Source: Balamuthia mandrillaris (taxonomy: Eukaryota > Discosea > Longamoebia > Balamuthiidae). Taken from it: a DNA stretch of 64,000 nucleotides. The stretch is taken from contig JAVKOQ010000175.1 of assembly GCA_031835245.1 (NCBI GenBank), forward strand, positions 1-64,000, read 5' to 3'. This document shows, piece by piece, positions 1-12,905 of the stretch. The translations under genes were made by a program, and so were the position numbers. Below the pieces are notes generated by a model. It saw only the letters and a list, made by a program, of their open reading frames with translations, searched no databases and was not told where the DNA came from. Positions within the stretch are counted from its first letter, which is position 1. Each line of letters begins with the position of its first letter.

Positions 1-1
1 T

Positions 2-1675
2 CCTTCAACTTCTTCTTGCTCTTCTTCATCTTGTTCATCATCTTCATCTATCATACGGGCACGAGAAGAGGAACGTACCCGCCAAGCCGCTCGCTGCATG
101 GACTGCGGTGTACCCTTCTGCCACCAATCGGGAACGGGGTGCCCTCTTCACAATCTTGTTCCTGAGTGGAACGATTTAGTCTACAGAGGACGATGGAAGG
201 AAGCTCTAGATCGTCTCCTCTCCACCAACAACTTTCCAGAGTTCACAGGAAGGGTGTGTCCAGCGCCTTGCGAGGGGGCTTGCACTTTGGGCATCAACGA
301 GCAGCCGGTCACCATCAAGAACATCGAACGTGCCATCATTGATCATGCCTGGCGTAATGGTTGGATGGATAATGCTTCTTCTTCGTCTGCTTGTTGCTCT
401 TCTTCATCTTCTTCTTGTGACTGTAAGAACAACGCAAAGAATAGGCTAAGAAGAAAGGTGGCAATTGTGGGAAGTGGACCAGCGGGATTGGCAGCGGCGG
501 ATGAGCTAAACAAAGCAGGTTGCGATGTGACAGTCTACGAGAGGGCGGATCGGGTGGGAGGACTGCTCATGTACGGAATTCCGGAGATGAAGCTGGAAAA
601 GAGTGTGGTGGAGCGACGAGTAGACCTGATGACTCGACAGGGCGTTCGCTTCGTGACCAACGCGCTTGTTGTTGGAGAGAAGGAAGAAGAAATGGAGAAG
701 CAAAAGGAAAAGCAAGAAGGAGAAGGAAAACAGCAGACGGTTGTTTCGGTGCAAACGTTGAAAGAACAATACGACGCCTTGTTGCTGGCTTGTGGGAGCA
801 CCACTCCGAGAGACCTGCCCATCGCCGGTCGTCACGAGTTGGATGGCATCCACTTTGCACTCGACTTTTTGGAAAACAACACTCGTTTCGTCCTGCAACA
901 GAAAGCAGAAAGAAACAAGAAGATGAGGAACAACAAGGAAAAGGCTAATGATGATCCGTTTGTGATGGTGCCTCCATCAGGCCTAACGGCCAAAGACAAG
1001 GACGTCATCGTCATTGGCGGAGGGGACACCGGCAACGACTGCATTGCCACCAGCATTCGTCAGGGCTGCCGCAGCCTCGTCAACTTTGAGCTGCTGCCCC
1101 AACCGCCAAAGGAGCGAGCCGAGGACAATCCCTGGCCCGCCTGGCCCAAGATCCTCCGCCAGGACTATGGCCACGAGGAAGCCGCCCTTCGCTTTGACGG
1201 CGAGGACCCGCGTCGTTACTGCATTCTCAGCAAGGAGTTTCTTTCTTCGGACGGAAAAGAAGCAGAGGGAGAGGAAGGAAGCAATGGAAGGAAGAGAGTG
1301 AAAGGGATAAGAACGGTTCGCGTGAAGTGGACCAAGAGGGAAGGAGGACGGTGGGGCATGGAAGAGGTGGCCGGCAGCGAACGCATCTACCCTTGCGACC
1401 TGGTGCTGCTGGCCATGGGTTACGTCGGCCCCGAGCGAGGCATCGCCGACGGGCTGGCGCTGGAGATGGACGCCAGGATGGGCACCTTCCGGGCCGAGTT
1501 TGGGAGGTTCAGGACGAGCAGGAAAGGCGTCTTTGCGGCGGGCGATTGTCGCCGAGGGCAGAGCTTGGTGGTGTGGGCGATAAGGGAGGGAAGGGAGGCG
1601 GCGGCGTGCATCGTGGAGTACCTGCATCGCATGAGCGAAGAAACGGAGGATGGTCATGAAAGCACTTCTTGTTAA
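2..1675 (+). CDS. NADH-dependent glutamate synthase, C-terminal (GltD-like) part, 5' truncated by window
   Basis: This is the small-subunit-like region of glutamate synthase, which passes electrons from NAD(P)H through FAD and Fe-S centres to convert glutamine and 2-oxoglutarate into two glutamates. The frame is open back to the window edge, so the start lies outside; in eukaryotes this region is normally the C-terminal part of a protein of about 2,100 residues. Visible are the Cys-rich Fe-S segment ([11 protein letters not shown], then CPAPCEGAC), a first dinucleotide fold ([17 protein letters not shown]), a second one ([13 protein letters not shown]), and the closing [19 protein letters not shown] motif. 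A Ser/Cys run and Lys/Glu-rich inserts interrupt the usual linkers. Family assignment is firm; fusion to the large domain upstream is inferred. Confidence 0.93.
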   Translation, partial: PSTSSCSSSSCSSSSSIIRAREEERTRQAARCMDCGVPFCHQSGTGCPLHNLVPEWNDLVYRGRWKEALDRLLSTNNFPEFTGRVCPAPCEGACTLGINEQPVTIKNIERAIIDHAWRNGWMDNASSSSACCSSSSSSCDCKNNAKNRLRRKVAIVGSGPAGLAAADELNKAGCDVTVYERADRVGGLLMYGIPEMKLEKSVVERRVDLMTRQGVRFVTNALVVGEKEEEMEKQKEKQEGEGKQQTVVSVQTLKEQYDALLLACGSTTPRDLPIAGRHELDGIHFALDFLENNTRFVLQQKAERNKKMRNNKEKANDDPFVMVPPSGLTAKDKDVIVIGGGDTGNDCIATSIRQGCRSLVNFELLPQPPKERAEDNPWPAWPKILRQDYGHEEAALRFDGEDPRRYCILSKEFLSSDGKEAEGEEGSNGRKRVKGIRTVRVKWTKREGGRWGMEEVAGSERIYPCDLVLLAMGYVGPERGIADGLALEMDARMGTFRAEFGRFRTSRKGVFAAGDCRRGQSLVVWAIREGREAAACIVEYLHRMSEETEDGHESTSC

Positions 1676-1885
1676 AATTATAGCACAAAAACTTATTTTT
1701 CTTTTTTATTTTTTTATTTTATTTTTAAGGAGGATCCTGATTCTAGGTAATAGGTTGAAAATTGTGGCATATACTAACGTAATAGGAAGGGATGTTAATA
1801 TGTCGACAACAAGTATTTGTGGCCTATTATATGAGTCTGTTCAACATATTAGGTTTGTCAAACTTAATAAAAAAAAAACGAAAAG

Positions 1886-3481
1886 ATGAACGAAAAGACA
1901 GAGCTGTTGGTAAGCAAAGGAGGAGATGGAGAACAAGCACATACACCACAACCCATCGTGACGCTGCTTCACGTTGGGACCGACAACGGAAACGAAAGCA
2001 CAAACGAGCTGCGGCCACCGGTGTCGGCTGACGAAATTGACATCAACGCCACTATAGCGGAGGACTTTAGACAACAAAACGGAAGTGGAAGCGGGAGAAG
2101 GCGAAGCAGATGGCTCTCCATCGGCATATTGGTGGCGTTGGTGACGTCCTGGGTGGTGCAGGCAGAGATGGTGACCTACAGCTCCTCCTATCATGCCCTC
2201 AGCCAACCCTTCCTGACGACGTGGGCCAGCACCGCGCTCTACCTCTGCCTCTTCCCTCTTCATTACTCCTTTCGTTCGCGCTCCTCGTTCGTCCTGCTCC
2301 CTGCTTCCTCTGCCGAGGAGAGCAAGCGGAGGGAGGCGTTTTGGTCGTTGGAGAGGCTGAGAGAGGAGCTGCGAAGAGGAAGAGAAGAAGAAGAAGAAGG
2401 AGAAACTGGAGGCAAAAAGAAAGAGCTGACGTTGGGACGATTTGTTGGGTGGTCCGTTGGTTTGACGGCATTCTTTGCTCCTTCGGTCTACCTTTATTCC
2501 CTTTCGTTGGAGTACACCGCTGCGGCAACTTCCCTCCTGGTAACTTTCCGCTTTCTTCTCGCTCTTGCCTGTTTTCTCTTCTTTGCACTTCAGCTTCTCT
2601 CTTCTTGTTTTCATTCTATTTATCAACTCTTCCTATGCAGATATATAACACGACCACAGCACATATCTACATTCTTTCGCTCCTCTTCCTCCGCACCCGC
2701 TTCTCCTGGTTTAAAGCTTTCGCCGTGGTCGTCTGTCTCTCTGGTGTTGCTCTTCTCTGCCTCTCTGATGGTATTCTCTCTTCTTCCTCCTCCTCCTCTT
2801 CCTCCTCCTCCTCCTCTTCCAAAGAAGACGACGACGACAAAGACAAAGGAAGGCATGAAGCATGGAAAGGAGACGTGATGGTGGCCATTTCAGCCTTCTT
2901 CTGGTCCATGTTCGCCGTCCTCTTCAAACGCTCCACAGGCAACGCCTCCCTCCTCACCACCCATGCCCTCCTCAGCATCATGGGGTTGTGCGTTTTGCCT
3001 CTGCTGAGCTTTTGGCCGTTGCTGGGGATGCTGTTGGGCAACGAGGCTAGCGTCGTTGTGAGCGAGGCAGGAGGAGGAGGAGGGACGACCTGGTGGTTGT
3101 TGCTAACGGCCAACGTGGTGCTGTTGGCGATTGTGAACTACGTGTGGGTGTCTGGAGTGGCCTTCACCGATCCTCTCTTTATCAGGTGTTTTGTCCACTC
3201 TCCTTCTCTCTTCCTCTCTGCCTTCACTGCTCCTTCCTGACTTCGGTTGTGCAAACCAAACAACTAGCGTTGGAGCAACGTTGGCCATCCCGGTGTCGGC
3301 CGGGTTCGAGAGCATCGTGGGGTGGGGGCGGTTCACGTGGATGAAAGGGCTGGGAGCGGGGCTGGTCATGCTTGGCTTCCTCACGTTGGAGTTTCACGCC
3401 TGGATGGCCCATTGCTTTCGCCGCTGTGTTTGCTGCCGCGGTCGGCCCTTGGCCAAGGAAGAGGCAGAGGCACCCCGCTGA
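1886..3481 (+). CDS. Drug/metabolite-transporter superfamily membrane protein, SLC35F-like
   Basis: This is a multi-pass membrane protein of the EamA/SLC35F type. I read three exons: 1886-2539, 2641-3185 and 3268-3481. Their lengths keep one frame and give 470 residues. Residues 1-75 are hydrophilic and probably cytosolic, then about ten hydrophobic segments follow. A charged loop rich in Arg and Glu falls after the second segment, and a poly-Ser/Asp/Lys loop lies in the middle of the protein. The stretch at the exon 1/2 junction (EYTAAATSLL, then IYNTTTAHIYIL) matches the place where SLC35F5 has its repeated 'alternative solution' helix. The substrate cannot be told. A compact Cys-rich tail (CFRRCVCCRG) may be palmitoylated or bind metal. 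The gene faces HSP70 tail to tail. Confidence 0.8.
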
Positions 3482-3560
3482 AACCGACCGCCTTCGTTCC
3501 CTTTCATAAAGAAGAATAACCAAACTCGTTGGCTGTTTGAACGATGAAGAGAACAAAGAA

Positions 3561-3625
3561 GAGAAGAGAAGAGAAGGATGAAGAAGAGAAGAGAAGGATG
3601 AAGAAGAGAAGAGAAGGATGAAGAG
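3561..3625. repeat. 20-bp GA-rich tandem repeat
   Basis: Just over three copies of a 20-bp purine unit lie in the 3' interval between the transporter and HSP70. The rest of the 3482-3864 spacer is AT- and purine-rich with no gene-like signal. Confidence 0.8.
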
Positions 3626-3864
3626 ATTGAGAAGAGGCAACTGAGAGAGGGAAAAAAAGAGACGAGGCGAAAGTTGTTGGGTAAAAAATGTTTACATAAA
3701 AAAAGGATAAATAAGTGCTTAAAGAGAAAGAAAAAAGCTTACAAAAAAAACAAATCTTTCAAAAGGAGATCCCCTTGTGGTGGTTATTGTTGTTCCTCTT
3801 CGTTGCCCTTTCTTCTTCTTCTTCTTCGTTCTTCCCTTCCCAAGTCTAGCGTGGTGGTGAGCAT

Positions 3865-5215
3865 TTAGTCGACCTCCTCGATCTTGGGTCCGGCAGAGGA
3901 GCCGCCAGAGGGCCTGGCACCGCCAGCTCCGCCGCCAGGAGCGGCACCAGCGCCAGGGAAGCCGCCAGGGAAACCGCCAGGCATGCCACCGGGCATTCCT
4001 CCGGGCATACCACCGGGCATGCCGCCAGCTCCGCCAGCACCACCGGCCTGTTGGTACATCTTGGCGATGATGGGGTTGCAGACATCCTCAAGCTCCTTGC
4101 GCTTGTACTCGTACTCGTCCTTCTCGGCGGTCTGGTTGCTCTCCAGCCACTTGATGGATTTCTCCACCTCGGACTCGATCTTCTTCTTGTCCTCCTCGCT
4201 AAGCTTGGAGGCGATCTGCTCGTCGCGGATGGTGTTCTTCATGGTGAAGGCGTAGTTCTCAAGGTTGTTCTTGGCCTCCACGCGGAGCTTCTGGGTCTCG
4301 TCGTCCTGCTTGTACTGCTCGGCCTCCTTGACCATCTTCTCGATCTCCTCCTTGGAGAGACGGCCCTTGTCGTTGGTGATGGTGATCTTCTCGGCCTTGC
4401 CAGTAGACTTGTCGACAGCAGAGACGTTCAAGATACCGTTGGCATCAATGTCAAAGGTGACCTCGATCTGGGGCACACCACGAGGGGCAGGGGGAATGCC
4501 GCTGAGCTCAAACTTGCCCAAGAGGTTGTTGTCCTTGGTCATGGCACGCTCGCCCTCGTAGACCTGGATCAACACACCGGGTTGGTTGTCGCTGTAGGTA
4601 GAGAAGACCTGGGTGGCCTTGGTAGGGATGGTCTTGTTCCTGGGGATGAGGGTGGTCATCACACCACCGGCGGTCTCGAGACCCAAGCTCAAGGGGGTAA
4701 CGTCAATCAAGAGCATATCACCGAGGGCGGAGTTCTCGTCGGTCATACCGGAGAGGATGGCAGCCTGGACAGCGGCACCGTAGGCAACGGCCTCATCGGG
4801 GTTGATGCTCTTGCAGGGCTCCTTGCCATTGAAGAAGTTGGTGATCATCTGCTGGATCTTGGGGATACGGGTGGAACCGCCGACCAAGACGACCTCGTTG
4901 ACGGAGCGCTTGTCCATCTTGGCATCCTGAAGCACCTTCTCCACGGGCTCCAAGCAGCTGCGGAAGAGATCCTGGTTGAGCTCCTCGAAGCGGGCACGGG
5001 TGATGGTGGTGTAGAAGTCAATGCCCTCATAGAGAGAGTCGATTTCGATGGAGGCCTGAGTGGCGCTGGAAAGAGTACGCTTGGCCCTCTCGCAGGCAGT
5101 CCTCAACCTGCGCAAGCTGCGGGCATTGTCGGTGATGTCCTTCTTGTGCTTCCTCTTGAACTCCTGCACAAAGTGGTCGACCATTCTGTTGTCAAAGTCC
5201 TCTCCGCCCAAGTGA

Positions 5216-5247
<32 letters not shown>

Positions 5248-5898
5248 ACCCTCCTCAATGCTGAGCAGGGAGACGTCAAAGGTGCCTCCTCCCAAGTCGA
5301 AAATGAGGACGTTCATCTCTCCCTTGGTCTTCTTGTCCAGACCGTAGGCAATGGCGGCGGCGGTGGGCTCGTTAATGATCCTCTTCACCTCCAAGCCGGC
5401 AATGGTACCGGCGTCCTTGGTGGCCTGACGCTGAGAGTCATTGAAGTAGGCAGGGACGGTGACGACGGCAGAGGGCACCTCGTAGCCCAAGTAGGCCTCG
5501 GCGGTCTCCCTCATCTTCACGAGAACCATGGAGGAGATTTCCTCGGGGGAGAACTCCTTGGTCTCGCCCTTGTACTGCACCTGGATGTAGGGCTTGTTGC
5601 CGTGCTTGGCAATGACCTTGAAGGGCCAGTGCTTCATGTCGGCCTGGATGGCGGGGTCGTTGAAGTCACGGCCGATGAGGCGCTTGGCGTCAAAGACGGT
5701 GTTGTGGGGGTTCATGGCGACCTGGTTCTTGGCGGCATCTCCGATGAGACGCTCCGTGTCGGTGAAGGCCACGTAGGAGGGGGTCACGCGGTTGCCCTGG
5801 TCGTTGGCAATGATCTCCACGCGGTCGTTCTGCCACACGCCAACGCAGCTGTAGGTGGTTCCCAAGTCGATTCCGACGCAAGTGGGCTTCTTGCTCAT
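3865..5898 (-). CDS. HSP70: Cytosolic heat shock protein 70
   Basis: This is an ATP-driven chaperone that binds exposed hydrophobic peptides, working with J-proteins and nucleotide exchange factors. It is a single exon of 677 residues, the usual length. The ATPase domain starts with [14 protein letters not shown] and contains [14 protein letters not shown] and the [15 protein letters not shown] signature. A substrate domain and lid follow, then GGMP repeats, and the protein ends in EEVD, the docking site for TPR co-chaperones, which marks the cytosolic/nuclear class. The start is the Met followed by [12 protein letters not shown]. Codon use is strongly biased to C/G in third positions, as expected of a highly expressed gene. 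The opposite strand also has a 630-codon open frame, a common artefact of such bias. Confidence 0.98.
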
Positions 5899-6075
5899 TG
5901 TGTAGTGGTTGTTTGTGTAGCGGTGAAAGAAAGAAAGAAATAAATAAAAAAAAGGACAAACAAAAAAAAAACTGCAGTGACTAACTACTGTTTTTTTTCC
6001 GCTTTGTGTGTGAGTAGAGTGTGTGTGTTGTTGTTTTGTGGAAGAGAGGAAATGACAAAGTCCGAAAAGTATTTT

Positions 6076-6089
6076 TTTATATATATTTT
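6076..6089 (-). promoter_or_regulatory. TATA-like element upstream of HSP70
   Basis: A TATATATA-type stretch lies about 180 bp upstream of the HSP70 start codon, on the strand read by HSP70. Further upstream (6236-6310) are scattered TTC/GAA triplets, but I could not place a perfect heat-shock element with regular 5-bp spacing. Confidence 0.45.
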
Positions 6090-6387
6090 GGGGAGGGGAA
6101 AGCACGCAAAAAGTAAGCGAGTGGAACGGGCTCTACTCTCTCCATTCCTCGTTTCTGATTTCCGGTTTTTCTCCGTTCCCTGCGAAGCGGCTGCAGAATG
6201 GGTGAAAACTGGGAGAAAAGTCCCCTCGCGGGGTTTCGCTTTCCGATTTTCGTTCGAATTTCGAGAGATGAAATTCGTTGGGTTTTCTTTGTTTCGTGGA
6301 GATTTCGTTCATTTTGTCGACACATGTTTACTCCCTACGTTGATTTGACAAAAAAAGACTTGGGCGTCAACTCGTAATGTTACAGAA

Positions 6388-6465
6388 AAGAAATGGCAAG
6401 GAAGCAATCGCCGGTGAAAAAAGTCCCTGCGGTTCCCTGTAGCCCCGCAGGAGTAGACAAACCAA
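6388..6465. repeat. Dispersed repeat, copy 1
   Basis: An approximately 78-bp segment resembles 34196-34275: both carry AGAAATGGCAAGG, then AAAAAGTCC, TTCCCTG and GCAGG in the same order and spacing. Here it lies upstream of HSP70; the other copy is between the F-box/ankyrin gene and COG1. The rest of 5899-6924 holds the HSP70 upstream region and the RasGEF 3' flank. Confidence 0.6.
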
Positions 6466-6490
6466 GGTAACACGTCACCAACCGAAGCCT

Positions 6491-6558
6491 GGCTACAACC
6501 CTTTGTCTCTGTGGGAACACTGTAGCACGCCGGCTACAACCCTTTGTCTCTGTGGGAA
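6491..6558. repeat. 27-bp direct repeat, two copies 41 bp apart
   Basis: Two identical 27-bp copies (6491-6517 and 6532-6558) beginning GGCTACAACCCTTTGTCTC lie between HSP70 and RasGEF. Function unknown. Confidence 0.85.
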
Positions 6559-6924
6559 AATACGTGACTCCTCAAGACTCACCCTGCGGCGCTACAGCGG
6601 TTCGGTGACGCGTTACCTTGCTTTGTCTCCTGCGGTGAGTTTGCTTTGCCCTTTCGTTCAGCCTTGCCCATTGCTGCACGCACATGACCATCGCAAACAA
6701 CAAAAAAAAAATGGCTGTTTGAGTTGAAAAAAAAGTAACAGGTGCAATTTTTTTAAAAAAATAATGAACGGCTACAACACACAAAATAATAAAAAGAGAC
6801 AAAGAGAGAAGATGAAGAAAAAAAAAGAGGGGTTGTGTTGTTCCTCCTCCTCTCCGCTCTTCTGGTCCTCCTCCTCCTCCTCCTTTTTTTTGTTCTTTGT
6901 TTCTGTTTTCGTTTTCGTTTTTGT

Positions 6925-8848
6925 TTACTGAGGATTGCGAGGAGGTTCGCACTCCTTGGACTTCTCGTCCAACTGGTCGGTCTTGAGGCCCCTCAGCTTC
7001 TTGAGGTACTTGACGGTGGTCGGGGTGGTGGCCGGCACCAAGTCCGTGTAGACCGAGTGGGCCTGGAAGTACTGCACCTCGCGGATGACCTCTCCGATGA
7101 GCTGGATCTTCTCGTAGTTGACCAGGCCGTCCTCACTAATAGTGTTGTTGCCTTCTTCGATGAAGGTCAAATCTCTCAAGTAAACACCTTTTTTTATATT
7201 TGTTAAGAAAGGGTTAGCGCCAAAGGAAAGAAGAAGCAAAAGGAGAGAAGAGATGGAAAAAGATAGCAGGGGGAAGAAAGGTACCGAGATAAGGCAGAGT
7301 AGGCTGACCGATTTCCTTAATGTAGTTCAGTCGGTCTCTGTAGTTCTTGTAGTTATGTTTGTTCTCCATCAACGCCTCGAGGTTCTTCATCGATTCTTGA
7401 TATTTTGGTGATAAGTTCTGTTATAACAAAAGGGCCAGTTGGTTGGTTTTCGTCAATACATGAATAAAAGGACGTAAGAAAAAAAACATACACTCCAGGT
7501 CTGTTTCAATCTTTGTACAGGATGAAGATTGAGGCCGGCCAACACTTCCATCAACGTATTAAAGTTGTTCAATTCAGCGCATTTCTTTTTTTCATAGAAA
7601 ACATAAAGAAAAAGGTCAGTTCCATAAAAAATAAAGCAAAAAAAAAAAGAGTTAACTATACCTCTGCAAGAATGATAAACCTCTTCACAAGAGAGGTTCG
7701 TCTCTTGAGGTCTGACTCTCGGACGATTCGCGTGGCCACCCAATAGCTCACCTTGTTGAACCTCTCTACCATTTTTACAACGTGCCTAGAGTTCCTCTTG
7801 TTCTCCGGCTTCTTCCAGTTCAAGTTCAAGAACTCCCTCTCCCGAATGGCCCTGAACATCTGCAGTTCGATGAGGGTGAGCTGCTCCGCCAGCTCCACCA
7901 ACGGCATTTCGCAGAGTGAGAACTTCTTGTAGGCGTCATCGCCTGCAGCACTGTCGCCAAGGGTTTCTAGGTCGCCCGAGGAGGTAGAGCGCTCCAATGC
8001 CTTGGAGCCTTTGTCCTCGGCCGTCCTGTTTCGAAGAATGGGGGTGATCATGGAGGCGGCCAAGAGGCGAGGGCGACCGCTGTCGTGCAGCCCGGCCTTG
8101 ATCCTGAGGATGAGCAGTTTGAGCTTGTTGCCCTCCTCTTGGTAGCCCATCTCGACCATGCTGTCAATGAACTTGAGCAGCTGGTCGAAGAGGCGGTTGC
8201 CCTTGTCGTGGAAAAAGAAATCACGGGCCATATATTTGTCCAACCAAACGCCCAACATTTTTAATACACTATAGTTGTTATTGAAAGGGTAAACGATCAG
8301 AAAGAAAGCTGACGAAAAAAAGCATAGACAACAAAGAGAAGAAACGTACGCTAATCGACTCTCCTTCTCCTTGACGGTCTTGAAACGGTTGACAAGGATA
8401 GAGAAAAAGTCGGTAGGGGACACGAATTGTCTGTACGAAACGATGAACACGTGCAACATATGCTCGTTATGATCGATGATCCTCTTCCTCTGTTCTTCCA
8501 TCCCATCCACAGCACCAAAGCCAAAACCTCCGATAGTGGCCACATCAGAGTCCCTTCGCTCAGCTTTATATTTATGTTAATCGTTTCTGAGGAAGAGAAA
8601 AAGGAGGAAGGGGAATAGGAAGGGGGAACCATACGTTTCTTGGGTTCTTTCTTTGTGTTAGCGCTGACGTGCTCCAAAAGCCAGATCACGATTCCTTCGA
8701 TGGAACCGGCCTTGAGCTCCGTATCGCCCGTTTCCGGGTTAATGTAGGTGGAGATGCGGACCTTCTCCTCAAGCACTCCTTTGTTCTTCTTCTTGCTGGA
8801 GGAGGCAGAAGCCCTCTCCTTCTTTGGCGTTCCTTTTGTATCTGACAT
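6925..8848 (-). CDS. Ras guanine-nucleotide exchange factor (RasGEF_N + RasGEF)
   Basis: This protein would activate a Ras-family GTPase by releasing GDP. At least six exons are readable from 8848 leftwards, with donors such as AAAC|GTATGG near 8634 and TTAGC|GTACG near 8350. A short Lys/Ser-rich N-terminus is followed by the RasGEF_N module (AGSIEGIVIWLLEHVS; FIVSYRQFVSPTDFFSIL). The catalytic CDC25-homology domain then starts at PLVELAEQLTLIELQMFRAI and includes FNKVSYWVATRIV, LNNFNTLMEVLAGL and, near its end, GVYLRDLTFIEEGN. The protein ends about 45 residues after the domain. There are no DEP, LRR or kinase domains such as some amoebal RasGEFs carry. The family call is firm; the target GTPase is unknown. 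Confidence 0.9.
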
Positions 8849-10680
8849 TGTTTCTGTGTGCGCGCTTATCTGTTTCTTTATTAATTTGTTTGTTAAAAAG
8901 AAAGACAAGGGAGAGAAGAGAGGAGAGGGGAAGAGGAGAGGAGAGGAGAGGAGAGGAGAGGAGAGGAGAGAAAAACTGTTCTGAATCAAAAGATGGCGAG
9001 ACCAAGTACCTTCTTTCAGCCTTACAAAAATATATTTAAAAAAAGAAACCGCCCACTTGGGGTGTGATTATGTTACAACCGGCGACGATTATTTGGCTTT
9101 CCCTCTGCTTTTGTGAAAAGAGTTACTAATGATTGTAAAACAGAGAGGGGGGAAAAAGCGAAAATGTAATCATCACACCACCAGCCCTTCAGCAGAGAGA
9201 GAAGGGGAAACAAAAAGGTGGAAATCGAAATCGAATCAACATTAAAACAAAAATTTGGAATCGTACGTTACCAACCCAATCAATCAATTGGGTATATTAA
9301 CGAAGAAGAAAATCGAAAAAAAAAATTAATCAGACTTTTAAACCGCCCACAAAAAAATAAATAATTTAAGTGTAACTCTGCTAACTCTTCTTGTTCTTCT
9401 TCTTCGACTGTGATGAACAAACAAACAAAAAAAATAAAGAAAACCGTCGTTCACCAACGTCAATAATCGTCTATCTTTCTTTTGGTCTGCTGCGAGGTGG
9501 CAGGAAAAAAAAGGGGGAGAAAAAAAATTGCCTCTTCTTTCTTTCCATCATCTTTTCGCACCATACTTGATCGTGCACAAAAAAAAAAGTAGCGGATACA
9601 AAAGAGAGAGAAACGGATAAAATAAACGTAACAAAAACGAAAAATCGAATCGATCGTCGCTCAAACACAAACACAAACCTTTTTGTTGGAAGGCACTACC
9701 GCCAAGGAAGGGGAAAAAAAAAACCCGGTCTTCTTCTTCCCCCTTTCTTCTCTCGTCGCTTCTGAGTCGGTACTACTCCTTGCTACTTCTTCTTCGAAGC
9801 AACAGACGAAAAAAAAAAATTAAAATAATGGCGGCGGAATGGGGGTAGAGAGAGAGAGAGAATAATAATAATAAAAAAAAAGCGGTGACACAGAAGCGCT
9901 TGGTGTTGCGTTGAACAACAAGGGAGGGGGGAGCCTACGCAACCACCAAATGAATGATAATGATAATGATAATAATAATGATGAAAGGAAAACCAACAAA
10001 AAAAAAAAAAAATAGCGTTAATAAATTAGGCGAAACAAAAAAAATTTTTTATCGAAGAGCAACCAAACAAACAAAAATAAAAAATAAAATAAAAACACTT
10101 ATTTGACGAGAAGGAAGGAGACAACCCTAGGAGGGGAAAAAAAGAAGCAGCAGAGAGCGAAGAAGAAGAAACGTACCGGTACGAGAAGGAGAAGGAGAGA
10201 GGCGTGTTACGGCTTGGTGTGCTCGGGCGGTAATGGTAGGCGAGAAAGAAGATAAAAAAAAATTCGCCTTTTTTTTTTGTGGGACAATATTTTTGTGTGT
10301 TTTTTTAGATGCACCTAAAAACACGCTTGCGTTGAGCTGCAAGGAATGGCTACCCGGAAAAATGCTTAATTATGGAGCGGGACAACGGCCTGAGACACGA
10401 ACGCAGACAAAATAGAGTCCCGTTGAACAGGGGGGCGCAATAATCGGGAAAATATTAGACAACCTGAACAGGTCTGTTCGGCCGTTACGAGGAACGAGCA
10501 ATTACGGTGTCGACATTTAGGCTATTTATTATTATTCCGGCCATCCACGAATCAACAATCAGAACTGTGGTCTGACAGGGTCGAAATTTCATTTCCCGCC
10601 ATTTTTTTTGCCACTCCACAAACAAGCAAGAACGCCTCAATAAGAAAAAGAAAAAAAAAAGCAACCTTTCGCCAAGAGAA
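8849..10680. other. 1.8-kb AT-rich intergenic region
   Basis: This is the divergent spacer between the RasGEF 5' end and the SKA1-like gene. It has many A/T homopolymers, short purine microsatellites (AGGAG repeats near 8930-8965, AATAAT runs near 9860-9990) and one TGTCGACA palindrome at 10508. No convincing ORF, tRNA or snRNA was seen. The less AT-rich stretch 10310-10560 may be the SKA1-side promoter. Confidence 0.6.
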
Positions 10681-12520
10681 ATGACAACGGCTTTGGATGG
10701 GGTCGCCTCCGCCTTGCTTCAGTCCAAGATCTCCACCTTCTTCCGCTCCTTCAAGTCGTTTGGGGAGCATGCGGAACAGGCCAGCAGGGAGATGAGGGCC
10801 AGCGTGGAGCTGCCCCCTCTGTCCGCCAAGGAGGGCGGCTACTCCTCCGCCCTGCTCAACGAGCTGCGAGAGGACGTCAGCGAGCTGCGGTGGGAGGTGG
10901 AGGAGATGAAGGAGCGCGCGCTCAACAGCCTTACCTTTAGCGAGATCTTGGAGCAGTGCTACGCTTTGTACTATCAAAACGAGGAGGAGAGGGGTCAGCT
11001 GGAAGCCCGCCTGCAAGAGCACGATCCACACTATCAGCCTTGGTCCTCCGCCGCCTCCGCTTTCTCTGCTTCTACTTTTGACGGAGCTCCAATGGATGAT
11101 GACTTTGACCTCGAACCTCCTTCTCAGCCGAGGCTGTCTATTGCGCCTGGCGGAGGAGCGGACGTGGCTGCACCGAGGGCTCATCATTCCCCCGCAGCAC
11201 CTTACTCTGCTTACCCACCTCCAACCGTTTCGTCGTCCTCCTCCGCCTCTTCTTACCCCACAACTGCTAGCAGTACTTCATTTTCTTCCTCCTCTTCTGC
11301 TGCTGGCGGCCTGGAGGGATTGGGCCTCTCCGCTTCAGCACTAGCGGTCATTGCAAGAATGGGTATTCCTTCATCCATCTCCCCCTCTCTTCTATTCTCT
11401 TCCTTCTTCGTAGGTTCTCCAGTTATCTGTTCTCTCGCTCTCTTACACTTTCTCTTCCTCCTTTGCTTCCTGTTTTGTTATTCACTTTGCTATATTAGAG
11501 GAACAAGCCGCTGCTTCAAAAGCCTCATCACAACTGTCCTCTTCATCTGTGTTAGCGCCATCGTTATCCACAGCAACAGCTTCAACAGCACAAGCTAGTG
11601 GACCATCGCAACAACAATCCCAGCAACAAGCACCTCCAACTGCAGCTCTTCGCATATCAAATGAAAAGGAAGAATGCACAGCATCGCTTGCACCTGCAAG
11701 GTCGTCAGCAACGCCGTTGTCGTACCAGAAGACGGGAGATGAGATTAAAGACGATGAGGAAGAAGAAGAAAAAGAACTGCGCCTTGGAAAGGCAGACCAG
11801 AAACCTAATCACATTTTGCAGGGAAGAGAAGAAAGAGCAAAGAAGGAAATAGCGATGGAGACAACGGCCCCAGCTGCTGTATCTTCGTCTTCTTCGTACC
11901 TATCTTTGCTACAGTCGCACTCCTCTTCAAAGTCTACTTCATCTCATTCTACTTCTTTGCCCCAAGATACCTCCATTAACAAGCCTCAATTTAACTCTAT
12001 ATCTTCATCCACACTTACCCTCTCTTCTTCTTCTTTCTCTTCTTCTTTTCCCTCTATTCCAACGTCCTCTTCTTCCTCATCTCTTTCTTCTTCTTCTTCT
12101 TCTTCTTCTTCTTCTTCTCCTTCTCCTTCTTCTTCTGCTGCTTCTTCTTCTGCTTCTCTTACTTCTTCCGTCTCCTCTTCGCTATCCTTGTGTACGAGAC
12201 CGTCACTATCTGCCTCCACTTCTTCCTCATCACTTACTCCTCCGTCTTCCACATGTTCATCTTTGCCATCTTCTTCGTTGTCATCTTCATCTAATTTGCC
12301 AACATGGACCAACTTCTCATCGACAACAGCCAACATTCTCGCCTCTCTTCCATCCTACAAATCGTCTGTTGGCTCCTCGTCCACTCATTCTCAAAGCTTA
12401 TCCTCCTCCTCCTCATCAACATCTTCAGCAACACAAATAACGTCTGCGATAACATCCCCGCCTTCTTCCTCTCTCAAAACACTCGAAGACTCACACCATC
12501 ACTCTTCTTCTTCTTCTTGT

Positions 12521-12567
<47 letters not shown>

Positions 12568-12858
12568 TTCTTCTTCTTCTTCTTCTTCTTCTTCTTCTCC
12601 CTCGTCTTCAACTTCTGAGTTATCTTCTTCTTCTTCATCATCACACTCTTCTTCATTCATGAAAACCGTGGCAGAGAGTGAATATCTAGCTTGTCCTTCT
12701 TATCTCCGCTCTCAAGTGAGTTTGGAGATGCTGAACGATACCATCGCCAACATCAACCTCCACTTCCAACAGCAGCTTGGTAGCGTCACCAACCAACCAC
12801 CCGACGAAGACTTGCAGTTTAGCGAGAGCGACCTTAGAGATCGTTGGAGCCTTGGTTC

Positions 12859-12905
<47 letters not shown>

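Noticed and set aside
4051-5943. 630-codon open frame antisense to HSP70
   Set aside because: Follows from the C/G-ending codon bias of HSP70; the translation is a Leu/Gly/Val-rich mirror with no domain.
6236-6310. Possible heat-shock elements upstream of HSP70
   Set aside because: TTC and GAA triplets are present but not in three or more units at regular 5-bp spacing.
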